From: Hanstruepera flava
Lineage (GTDB): Bacteria > Bacteroidota > Bacteroidia > Flavobacteriales > Flavobacteriaceae
NCBI RefSeq assembly: GCF_023634025.1
Contig: NZ_JALJCW010000002.1
Location: forward strand, 62,001 to 126,000
DNA length: 64,000 nt
Direction of reading: 5' to 3'
The first letter of the stretch is position 1, and every line of letters starts with the position of its first letter. The translations under genes were made by a program, and so were the position numbers. Positions 9,903-18,284 of the stretch are shown piece after piece. The notes under the pieces were generated by a model. The model was not told the origin of the DNA and did not search any database. It saw only the letters and a list, made by a program, of their open reading frames with translations.

Positions 9903-9978
9903 TTGTATGCTCGTTAATCTAAAAAAGGTATATTTACCAAGTTAAGAGATGCCTTTTAAAATGCTCCTAATTTAAATT

Positions 9979-11409
9979 ATGCTTTTTAATACAGTAGATT
10001 TTGCCATCTTTCTTCCAGTAGTGTTTTTGCTGTATTGGTTTGTTTTTAAAGCAAATATTAAAATTCAAAACATTTTTTTAATTGTCGTCAGCTATTTTTT
10101 TTATGCGTGTTGGGATTGGCGATTTTTAGGTCTTATTGCAGTTAGTTCTTTAGTCGATTTTTTAGTTGGTAAGGAACTAGCCAAAACAAGCTTGGCTAAA
10201 CAACGTAAACTGTTATTGGGTCTGAGTTTAATTACCAATCTAGGAATATTGGGCTTTTTTAAATATTTTAATTTTTTTATTGAAAACTTTAATCAAGTAT
10301 TTACTTTGTTTGGTAAATCACTTGAATCATCAACCCTGCAAATTCTACTTCCTGTAGGTATTAGTTTTTACACATTCCAGACCTTAAGTTATACTATTGA
10401 TATCTATAGAGGAAAGATAAAACCTACCAATAATGTATTGGCGTTTTTTGCTTTTGTTAGTTTCTTTCCGCAACTCGTAGCTGGACCAATTGAGCGTGCT
10501 TCAAATTTATTGCCACAATTTCTTAAGGCCAGAATATTTAATTACGATAAGAGTGTTTTAGGATTGAAACTTATAATAACAGGGCTGTTTAAAAAAATGG
10601 TTATTGCTGATAATTGTGCACGGGTAGTTGATGAAATATTTAAATATTATCCAGAACAAAGTGGTAGTACACTATTTTTTGGAGCATTTTTCTTTGCTTT
10701 TCAAATTTATGGAGACTTTTCAGGGTATTCAGATATTGCTATAGGGTCTGCCAAATTATTTGGTTTCGATTTAATGAAAAATTTCAATATGCCTTATTTA
10801 TCCCGAAATCTTGGTGAATTTTGGAGGCGTTGGCACATTTCATTGTCTACTTGGTTTCGCGATTACGTTTATATTCCATTAGGCGGAAATTCTGGCTCTA
10901 AATTTAAAGTTGTACGTAATATATGTATCGTGTTTTTGGTAAGTGGTTTATGGCATGGCGCTAATTGGACATTTGTAGTTTGGGGCTTCATTCACGCCTT
11001 GTGTTTTTTACCACTAATTCTTAATGAACGAAATACAAAATTTAAGGACATTGCAGATGGAGGTAAATTATTTCCTAGCTTAAAAACCATATTGCAAATA
11101 GGAACAACTTTTTTAGTAGTTGTTTTATTGTGGGTGTTTTTTAGAGCAGAAACCTTGTATGACGCTTTAAATTATTTAGGCGGAATTTTTGATAAAAGCT
11201 TGTTTAGCATACCAAATGTGTCTAGGGGCTTGATTCTGTTTTTGTTTGTGTATTTGATTGTTGAATGGTTACAACGTGATAAAGACCATATATTAGAAAT
11301 CAGCTTTATAAAATCTAAACCTATTCGTTTAATGGTCTATTATGCGGTGGTTTTTGTTGTCTTTTATTTTGCAGGAGAAACACAGGCGTTTATATATTTT
11401 CAATTTTAA
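9979..11409 (+). CDS. MBOAT-family O-acyltransferase, AlgI-like
   Basis: This 476-residue polytopic membrane protein has the AlgI/DltB signature. LPVGISFYTFQTLSYTIDIYRG is at about 125-145, FWRRWHISLSTWFRDYVYIPLGG at about 281-303 (His286) and GLWHGANWTFVVWG at about 323-336, with the invariant catalytic His326. Such proteins move an acetyl group from the cytoplasm across the inner membrane to a periplasmic partner that acetylates an exported glycan. The next gene, overlapping by one base, encodes an SGNH-like protein with a single N-terminal membrane anchor that would be that partner. The glycan itself is not known. Confidence 0.92.
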   Translation: MLFNTVDFAIFLPVVFLLYWFVFKANIKIQNIFLIVVSYFFYACWDWRFLGLIAVSSLVDFLVGKELAKTSLAKQRKLLLGLSLITNLGILGFFKYFNFFIENFNQVFTLFGKSLESSTLQILLPVGISFYTFQTLSYTIDIYRGKIKPTNNVLAFFAFVSFFPQLVAGPIERASNLLPQFLKARIFNYDKSVLGLKLIITGLFKKMVIADNCARVVDEIFKYYPEQSGSTLFFGAFFFAFQIYGDFSGYSDIAIGSAKLFGFDLMKNFNMPYLSRNLGEFWRRWHISLSTWFRDYVYIPLGGNSGSKFKVVRNICIVFLVSGLWHGANWTFVVWGFIHALCFLPLILNERNTKFKDIADGGKLFPSLKTILQIGTTFLVVVLLWVFFRAETLYDALNYLGGIFDKSLFSIPNVSRGLILFLFVYLIVEWLQRDKDHILEISFIKSKPIRLMVYYAVVFVVFYFAGETQAFIYFQF

Positions 11410-12329
11410 TGAACAAATTTCTAAAACATATTGGTTTATTAATAATTCCTATTTTTTTGGTTTGGTTAACCGTTGAATTGTTCTACAGAAAAGTACCTAA
11501 TAATTACACGTTTAAAAACCAGCTTATTAAAAGCAAATCAGAAACGGTTGAGGTTTTAATTTTTGGAGATTCTCATACATTTTATGGTTTAAATCCAGAA
11601 TATTTTTCCAATTCAACTCTAAATATGGCTAATGTTAGCCAAACAATTTATTTTGATAAGTTATTGTTTGAGAAGCATGTTTCTAAATTAACAAACTTGA
11701 AATGTGTAGTTCTTCCAATTGAATATACGACCTTTAGTCAAGCTGACAATATACAAGAAGATTATTGGCGAAAGTATTTTTATGCCTCGCAAATGGGTTT
11801 GACAGTGCCTTACATAAAATGGTACGATCCCAAACAGTACAGTTTGGCACTTACTCAAAAATTTGGAAAAACTGGTTCTTATGTTAAAACGTTTTTAAAT
11901 AATAAAACATTAATTGGTTGTGATAAAAAAGGTTGGGGAAATACCTATGTCTCCACTGTAGACTCACTTGAGTTAGAAAGGCTTTCAAAAATAATTTCAA
12001 GAAAGCACGACGATGGTTCAATGGATTTTTCAAAAAATAGAGAGCGAATAGATGTCTTAATTCAAGCATGCAAGGAGTACAATATTCAAGTAGTATTGGT
12101 TAATATGCCAGTTAGCCAACCATATTTATCACTTTTAAATCAAGAAGAAGTAACAGCCATATCAAAAATTTCTAAAGTGTTTAGCCAGACTTATGAGCAC
12201 GTAACGCATGTGAATCTACTTTATGACAAACGCTTTTCTCGTAAAGATTTTCACGATGCAGACCATTTAAATGTTAATGGTGCAAAAAAATGTAGCGCAA
12301 TAATTAATTCGGTAATTGAAAACCTTTAA
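11409..12329 (+). CDS. Membrane-anchored SGNH-like protein, probable O-acetyltransfer partner
   Basis: One hydrophobic anchor (residues about 9-24) is followed by EVLIFGDSHTFYGLNP; the GDSH at 53-56 is the nucleophile block of SGNH-fold enzymes (Ser55). Near the C-terminus HDADHLNVNGAKKCS supplies the expected Asp and His. AlgJ and AlgX, partners of the MBOAT protein AlgI, have this fold and location. The start ATG shares its A with the TAA of the MBOAT gene, which argues for coupled translation. The fold is clear from the two motifs; the acetylated polymer is inferred from the locus. Confidence 0.8.
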   Translation: MNKFLKHIGLLIIPIFLVWLTVELFYRKVPNNYTFKNQLIKSKSETVEVLIFGDSHTFYGLNPEYFSNSTLNMANVSQTIYFDKLLFEKHVSKLTNLKCVVLPIEYTTFSQADNIQEDYWRKYFYASQMGLTVPYIKWYDPKQYSLALTQKFGKTGSYVKTFLNNKTLIGCDKKGWGNTYVSTVDSLELERLSKIISRKHDDGSMDFSKNRERIDVLIQACKEYNIQVVLVNMPVSQPYLSLLNQEEVTAISKISKVFSQTYEHVTHVNLLYDKRFSRKDFHDADHLNVNGAKKCSAIINSVIENL

Positions 12330-13006
12330 GCCTTACGCTGAACTACCTCGTAAACTTGATTGTCATCACATTTAAGGGTTTTACTTGGATATTTTAACAG
12401 TAAGGCATAATCATGGGTAGCCATTAAAATGGTGTTGCCATTTTTGTTGATGTCCTGAAGCACTTCCATAACTTCAACGCTGGTTTGTGGGTCTAAATTA
12501 CCTGTAGGCTCATCGGCTAAAATAAGCTCTGGATTGTTTAGTAGAGCTCGAGCAATGGCAACACGTTGCTGTTCGCCACCAGATAATTCATGAGGGAATT
12601 TAAAGCCTTTGGTTTTCATACCTACTTTATCTAATACGGCTTCAATTCGTGTTGACATTTCAGCTTTATCTTTCCAGCCAGTAGCTTTTAATACAAACAT
12701 CAAATTTTCGTTTACAGTCCTGTCTGTGAGTAATTTAAAGTCTTGAAATACAACACCTAATTTTCTGCGTAAAAAGGGAATATCTTTTTCTTTCAGCGTT
12801 CTTAAATCGAAATCTACAATACTACCTTCACCTTTTGTTAGCGGTAAGTCTCCATACAATGTTTTCATAAAACTACTTTTTCCAGTTCCCGTTTTACCAA
12901 TTAGGTAGACAAAATCACCTTTATTGACTTCTACATTGACATCAGATAATACAAGGCTATCTCCTTGATAGATAGAGGCATCTTTAAGATGAAGGACTGT
13001 TTGCAT
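12326..13006 (-). CDS. ftsE: Cell division ABC transporter ATPase FtsE
   Basis: This is a 226-residue ABC ATPase with Walker A GKTGTGKS at 37-44, Q-loop VVFQDFKLL at 86-93, signature [15 protein letters not shown] at 141-155, Walker [13 protein letters not shown] at 161-172 and H-loop ATHD. The arrangement [16 protein letters not shown] after the H-loop is typical of FtsE rather than LolD. FtsE works with FtsX to control peptidoglycan hydrolases at the septum. No ftsX is visible in the window. The gene starts inside the last 23 bases of the GT-C gene at 12984, so it is co-transcribed with two glycosyltransferase genes. Confidence 0.88.
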   Translation of the reverse strand: MQTVLHLKDASIYQGDSLVLSDVNVEVNKGDFVYLIGKTGTGKSSFMKTLYGDLPLTKGEGSIVDFDLRTLKEKDIPFLRRKLGVVFQDFKLLTDRTVNENLMFVLKATGWKDKAEMSTRIEAVLDKVGMKTKGFKFPHELSGGEQQRVAIARALLNNPELILADEPTGNLDPQTSVEVMEVLQDINKNGNTILMATHDYALLLKYPSKTLKCDDNQVYEVVQRKA

Positions 13007-14348
13007 AGTTTGGTTTTAAGATTTTTAAATTGAAAAGATTCGACATGACAAAGTAAACAATTAATGCGAAAAAGGGAAAGCAGAATCGCGAATTTGTTCC
13101 ATAGGCTACTAATGCTTGGGCCAAAGAGCCAGAAAGTATAATTAAAATTAGAAACAAATCAGAATCCCAAATTTTACATTTAAATTTCATAAACCGTATC
13201 ATTTTAATTAAGCTAAACAAAAGAAATAAAAAGTTGAATAAAATAAGAACGGGTTTTTGAATATATAACCACAGGCCAACAAGCATGTGTTTAACGGTTT
13301 TGTTTTTAAATTCGTCGGCATTCCATAGTAAACTTGAAGCGCCTCCCCAAAAGTCTCGCCAGGAAATAAATACTTGTTTGGCGTATAAATCGGGATGTGC
13401 CACAAAAAGATTTTTGGATATTCTACCGAGTTCAGCAGATAATTCAGGCGGACTTAATTGGGTTTCTTCCAGAAGCTCGTCGTAAGCACGCCATACGGTC
13501 ATAGCATACATGGTTCTTGACAAATTGTTTTCAACATAAGTTCTGTGCTTTACAAAAATATCACGGATTAATCGGTCTTCGTCAGGGGCTTTTTCAAAAA
13601 ATGAAGTCGCTGTTTGCGCTAAATTTATTCCTAGATAGTATGAACTTGTAAAGTATCCTATGTTATTTTCATTAAGCTTATTCCAACCGTAAAAACAAAA
13701 AAACGGTACAGCAATAACGCTTAAGCTTTTAAAGATTATTCCTTTAAAATTACTATTGAAGTTTTTTATTATATAAAAGAGCAAAAATCCAATAGGGAAA
13801 TAAATAAACATGGGTCTTGTTAAATACAACACACCAAACAATAGCGATAATATAAAAAGGTGCTTAAGTTTTCCTTCTCTATTTAGTAAAGCATGTTTTT
13901 CTATATACCAAAAGCTTAAAATGACTAGAGTAAAAGAAAGTGTTTCAGTAAGTATAGCAAACTCGTAGAAAACAACATGAAGGAAAGATGTGACAATGAT
14001 AGTAATCCAAAATGCGAGACGTTCGTTTTTAGTACGACTACGTGAAAAATCAAAAAGTAAATAGCAATTTAATAACCCTAAAACAGTCTGTATAAAAACC
14101 GTAATGTTTAGGTTCTGTCCGCTTATGGCTATGAGTGCCGGAAATCCAGGCGTACGTTGACCAGTATAATTGGTTAAACTAAAATTGCCAAGATATTGGG
14201 CTAGATTGGTGTAATCTTCACTATCCGGAAAAATACTTACATGGTTATAAAAACAAAATACCAAAAAACGAAGCAGAAAAGCATATCCTAATAGAATGAC
14301 TATTGGATATCGATTAATTGCTGCCTTTATGTTTTGAAAAAAAATCAC
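12984..14348 (-). CDS. Polytopic GT-C (GT39/ArnT-like) glycosyltransferase
   Basis: A 454-residue protein with about eleven hydrophobic segments. The first loop carries PDSEDYTNLA at about 41-50, the acidic motif of GT-C enzymes that use polyprenyl-phosphate sugars, and GQRTPGFPAL at about 63-71, the RTPGFP block shared by PMT_2/GT39 proteins. It should transfer a sugar from a lipid carrier on the periplasmic face. The neighbouring upstream gene (14345) encodes the kind of GT2 that makes such a lipid-linked donor, and the two overlap by four bases. Confidence 0.8.
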   Translation of the reverse strand: MIFFQNIKAAINRYPIVILLGYAFLLRFLVFCFYNHVSIFPDSEDYTNLAQYLGNFSLTNYTGQRTPGFPALIAISGQNLNITVFIQTVLGLLNCYLLFDFSRSRTKNERLAFWITIIVTSFLHVVFYEFAILTETLSFTLVILSFWYIEKHALLNREGKLKHLFILSLLFGVLYLTRPMFIYFPIGFLLFYIIKNFNSNFKGIIFKSLSVIAVPFFCFYGWNKLNENNIGYFTSSYYLGINLAQTATSFFEKAPDEDRLIRDIFVKHRTYVENNLSRTMYAMTVWRAYDELLEETQLSPPELSAELGRISKNLFVAHPDLYAKQVFISWRDFWGGASSLLWNADEFKNKTVKHMLVGLWLYIQKPVLILFNFLFLLFSLIKMIRFMKFKCKIWDSDLFLILIILSGSLAQALVAYGTNSRFCFPFFALIVYFVMSNLFNLKILKPNYANSPSS

Positions 14349-15061
14349 TTATAGTGCCTATAAATTTTTAAAAAGTTGAAAGGAAGGTTTAGGATATCAA
14401 TAAGTGTAATTTTAGATGCACCTACATCTGTCCAAGTTAACAAAGGAATCTCTAGAATATTTTGTAAACAATATTCTTTCCCATAACGTAATTTAGTACG
14501 TAAGATTAATTCAACATCAAACAGCCATTTAGTTTTAAAAGGATTTTTAAAAATGTCTTTTGCTAAACTGTATTCAATAATTTTTGCACCACATTGTGTA
14601 TCGTAAATACCAAGTTGTAATAAAAAAGTATCTATACAAGTGGCTATTATTCTACCCGAAATATGTCGTTTTAAACGTCTCTTTATTTTGGTGCCCATTA
14701 GTTTCACCCGAGAGCCCATTACAATAGATTTCTGTTTTTTAACAGCAATTTTATTTAAACGCTCAATTTCACTTAAAGATGTTGATAAATCAGCATCCAA
14801 ATACCCAATATAATCATGTTCCTTGCCTAAAGATAAAACACCTTGTCTAATGGCTTCAGCTTTACCCACATTTTTTTTTAAGTGTAGAACTTTTAAATTG
14901 TCATTATGTTCAACCAATTCATCTAGTAGTAGTTTGGTATTGTCGTTGCTTCCATCATTAACAAATAGAAAATCTAATGTAGTAGAATAATTTTTGAAGG
15001 CTGTACTATCAATCCTATTATATTCATTATAGCAAGGAACAATAATACAGGTCGTAGTCAT
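14345..15061 (-). CDS. DPM1/dolichyl-phosphate-glucose-synthase-like GT2
   Basis: The protein has 238 residues. It opens with TTTCIIVPCYNEYNRID, then LDFLFVNDGSNDNTKLLLDEL, LKKNVGKAEAIRQGVL and DYIGYLDADLSTSLSEIERL; the last holds the DxD site. This order, with the KNVGKAEAIRQG block and the later GSRVKLMGTKIKRR, is that of polyprenyl-phosphate glycosyltransferases (DPM/ALG5 group). It has no C-terminal membrane helices, like the DPM1 type. It probably charges undecaprenyl phosphate with a hexose for the GT-C enzyme next door. It is the first gene of the three-gene unit ending with ftsE. Confidence 0.82.
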   Translation of the reverse strand: MTTTCIIVPCYNEYNRIDSTAFKNYSTTLDFLFVNDGSNDNTKLLLDELVEHNDNLKVLHLKKNVGKAEAIRQGVLSLGKEHDYIGYLDADLSTSLSEIERLNKIAVKKQKSIVMGSRVKLMGTKIKRRLKRHISGRIIATCIDTFLLQLGIYDTQCGAKIIEYSLAKDIFKNPFKTKWLFDVELILRTKLRYGKEYCLQNILEIPLLTWTDVGASKITLIDILNLPFNFLKIYRHYK

Positions 15062-15208
15062 AAAAGATAAAAAATGTATAGTTGTAAAAATATTATTTTC
15101 TATTGTATTTATGAGTAAATGGGAAGCCTTTTTTAAAGTTGGTTCGAAATTTGATAAGCCTGTTTATAATTATAACATATTTCTAACGTTATAAGATTAA
15201 GATTAATT

Positions 15209-15216
15209 TATCTTTG
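15209..15216 (+). promoter_or_regulatory. Predicted -7 promoter element for the TPR gene
   Basis: TATCTTTG fits TAnnTTTG and is 21 bases ahead of the ATG at 15238. No good -33 TTG is visible at the proper distance. Confidence 0.4.
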
Positions 15217-15237
15217 ATTTTAATAAAATAAGCATAC

Positions 15238-18200
15238 ATGTTAAAGCGAATAACGGTATTTTTTTTACTTATTATAGGGCTTAATTGCACGATAAATGCC
15301 CAAGAATCTGAAATATACACGAGTCATTTGGTTGACTATCAAAAAGCACTATCTCTTTACAATAATAATCAATATTTAGCAGCTCAATCCTTGTTTAAAA
15401 GTATTAGGAAAACAGCTTCTACAGATGAAATTGTTTCCGATTGCGATTATTACATTGCTAATTGTGCAGTACGTTTAAATCAGCAAAATGCTGATAAGTT
15501 AGTCGAGGATTTTGTTGAAAATCATCCTACAAGTACAAAGCGTAATACGGCATTTATTGATGTTGCCGATTATTATTTTACGAATGGAAAGTATGCACAT
15601 GCCAAAAAGTGGTACGATAAGGTAGATGAAGATGCTTTGGCGCGAAATGAACGTGAAAAATTTAATTTCAATAATGGCTATGTGTCTTTTTCAACAGGCG
15701 ATTACAAATCGGCAAAAACCTATTTAAGCCGTGTTGAAAATTCAGTTAAATATGGTTCGCAGGCCAAATATTATATTGGTTATATGGCTTATGAAGGCGA
15801 TGATTATGATGAGGCGAATACATATTTTGATCAGGTTCGTGACCAAGAGAAATACAAAGAGAAACTGTCGTACTATCAAGCCGATTTGAATTTTAAACTA
15901 GGAAAGTTTGAAGAGGCCATTAAGTTAGCTAAAGAACGATTGCCAGATAGTGATAGGGAAGAGGTTTCCGAACTTAATAAAATAATTGGTGAAAGCTATT
16001 TTAACCTAGAGCAGTATGCAGAAGCCATTCCTTTTCTAAAAGAGTACGAAGGAAAGCGCGGCAAATGGAATAATACCGATTACTATCAATTGGGTTATGC
16101 GTATTATAAGCAAAAGCAATATGAAAATGCTATTTCTGAATTTAATAAAATAATTGACGGTAATAATGGAGTTGCTCAAAACGCTTATTATCATTTGGGA
16201 GAAAGTTATATCCAACTGGATAAAAAACAAGAGGCTTTAAATGCGTTTAGAAATGCCTCTCAAATGGACTTCGATTTAAAGATTCAGGAAGATGCTTGGT
16301 TAAACTATGCTAAAATAAGTTATGATATAGGAAATCCATATCAATCGGTTCCACAGGTGCTAACCGATTATCTAGATAAATATCCAGATACTGCTTATAA
16401 AGAAGAAATTGAAATTCTGTTGATCGATTCGTATATCACGTCTAAAAATTATGAAGAAGCCTTAAAGCTGTTAGAAGGTAAACGGAGTTTTGAGTATAAA
16501 GTGGCCTTTCAAAAAGTGGCTTTTTACAGAGGTTTGGAGCTATATAACGAATCGAAATATCAAGAAGCATTGGATTTGTTTGAGAAATCACTTAAAGAAC
16601 CTCGTGATCCTGGCTTTACAGCGCGAGCTACATTTTGGAAAGCCGAGACCAATTACAATTTAACAAACTATGATGAAGCTTTAATTGGCTTTAAACAATT
16701 TCAGTCGCAAGCAAATAGTGAGTTGCCTGAATCTCAAAATATCAATTATAATTTAGCTTACACTTATTTTAAGCAGAAAAACTATCCGAATGCCGAAACA
16801 TATTTTGAGAATTTTATTTCAGACTCCAATGATGATATTCGCTTAAACGATGCTTATCTACGTTTGGGTGATGTAAATTTTGTGGCTAGCGATTATAATG
16901 AAGCCATAAGTGCTTATAAGCAAGCCGTTTCAATTAATAAGGTCGATTCAGATTATGCGTATTTCCAAATGTCTTTAAGCGAAGGTTACGCTGGAAAGAC
17001 TAATAAGAAAATCGATGGCCTTGAACAATTTATAAAGCAATACCCTAAATCAACCTTGCGCGACGATGCTATGTATGAATTGGCTAACACCTATGTTAAG
17101 CAGAATGATACCGATAAAGCTATGCGATTATACAATCAGTTGGCTTTAGAATACCGTATGAGTACTTTGGTTCCAAAAGCCCAGTTGCGTCAAGGTCTTG
17201 TATACTATAATGCAGGAGATAACAATGAGGCTTTGAGTAAGTTTAAAAGTGTTGCTAACAATTATCCTGGTACACCTGAAGCCACTCAAGCGGTTTCAAC
17301 TGCACGTCTAATTTATATTGATTTAGGCCGTGTAAATGAGTATGCATCGTGGGTTAAAACACTAGATTATGTTGATGTTACTGATGCTGATTTGGATAAG
17401 GCAACATATGAGTCGGCAGAAAAGAAATTCTTGGAAAACAAATCATCAGATGCTATCAAGCAATTTAACGGTTACTTAAATGAATTCCCTAACGGATTGA
17501 ACACTTTACAGGCTCATTTTTATTTGGCACAATTGTATTTTAAAGACGATTTGCAAGCTAATGCAAAACCGCATTTTAAGTATGTAACTGATGCGCCACA
17601 GAGTGAGTTTACTGAAGAGGCTTTATTACGTTTAGCGCAAATTAGTTTAAATGAAAAAGATTGGGTGGGGGCACTACCTATTTTAAAACGCTTGGAAACT
17701 GAAGCGAGTTTTCCACAGAATGTTGTTTTTGCACAATCTAATCTTATGAAAGCCAATTATCAATTAAATGCATACGATGAAGCGGTTGCTTATGCAGAAA
17801 AAGTATTGAACCAATCTAAAATTGATAATAAAATCACAAGTGACGCTTATGTTATTATAGCTAGATCAGCTATTAAAACTAATAACGAGAGCCGAGCACG
17901 TGAAGCCTATGTTGAAGTAGAAAAAACAGCTTCCGGAGAAACGGCTGCAGAGGCGATGTATTACAAGGCTTATTTTTTAAATCAGGATGGAAATTATGAG
18001 CAGTCCAATACTGTTGTACAAAAATTAGCCAAAGATTATTCATCTTATAAATATTATAGTGCCAAAGGGCTCATTGTCATGGCTAAAAATTTCTACAATT
18101 TGGATGATGCGTTTCAAGCTACCTATATTTTAGAAAGTGTTATTGAAAATTTCTCCGATTTTGACGATGTAACTACTGAAGCACAAAACGAGCTTTCTAA

Positions 18201-18255
18201 AATAAAAACCGAACAAGCTAAAACCAATTCGTCAATTCAAACTGAAGACAATTAA
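15238..18255 (+). CDS. Large secreted tetratricopeptide-repeat protein
   Basis: The protein has 1005 residues with an N-terminal signal sequence (about 1-21, ending INAQ). The rest is built of TPR and Sel1-like helices; clear repeats include YYQLGYAYYKQKQYENAISEFNKII-type blocks, AYLRLGDVNFVASDYNEAISAYKQA and AMYYKAYFLNQDGNYEQSN. It should be a periplasmic or outer-membrane scaffold. It is followed 29 bases later by an outer-membrane barrel gene, and this pair is common in Flavobacteriia, so the two products probably act together at the outer membrane. Their function is not established. Confidence 0.88.
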   Translation: MLKRITVFFLLIIGLNCTINAQESEIYTSHLVDYQKALSLYNNNQYLAAQSLFKSIRKTASTDEIVSDCDYYIANCAVRLNQQNADKLVEDFVENHPTSTKRNTAFIDVADYYFTNGKYAHAKKWYDKVDEDALARNEREKFNFNNGYVSFSTGDYKSAKTYLSRVENSVKYGSQAKYYIGYMAYEGDDYDEANTYFDQVRDQEKYKEKLSYYQADLNFKLGKFEEAIKLAKERLPDSDREEVSELNKIIGESYFNLEQYAEAIPFLKEYEGKRGKWNNTDYYQLGYAYYKQKQYENAISEFNKIIDGNNGVAQNAYYHLGESYIQLDKKQEALNAFRNASQMDFDLKIQEDAWLNYAKISYDIGNPYQSVPQVLTDYLDKYPDTAYKEEIEILLIDSYITSKNYEEALKLLEGKRSFEYKVAFQKVAFYRGLELYNESKYQEALDLFEKSLKEPRDPGFTARATFWKAETNYNLTNYDEALIGFKQFQSQANSELPESQNINYNLAYTYFKQKNYPNAETYFENFISDSNDDIRLNDAYLRLGDVNFVASDYNEAISAYKQAVSINKVDSDYAYFQMSLSEGYAGKTNKKIDGLEQFIKQYPKSTLRDDAMYELANTYVKQNDTDKAMRLYNQLALEYRMSTLVPKAQLRQGLVYYNAGDNNEALSKFKSVANNYPGTPEATQAVSTARLIYIDLGRVNEYASWVKTLDYVDVTDADLDKATYESAEKKFLENKSSDAIKQFNGYLNEFPNGLNTLQAHFYLAQLYFKDDLQANAKPHFKYVTDAPQSEFTEEALLRLAQISLNEKDWVGALPILKRLETEASFPQNVVFAQSNLMKANYQLNAYDEAVAYAEKVLNQSKIDNKITSDAYVIIARSAIKTNNESRAREAYVEVEKTASGETAAEAMYYKAYFLNQDGNYEQSNTVVQKLAKDYSSYKYYSAKGLIVMAKNFYNLDDAFQATYILESVIENFSDFDDVTTEAQNELSKIKTEQAKTNSSIQTEDN

Positions 18256-18284
18256 TTAGAATTCATCAAACAAAAAAATATCTT

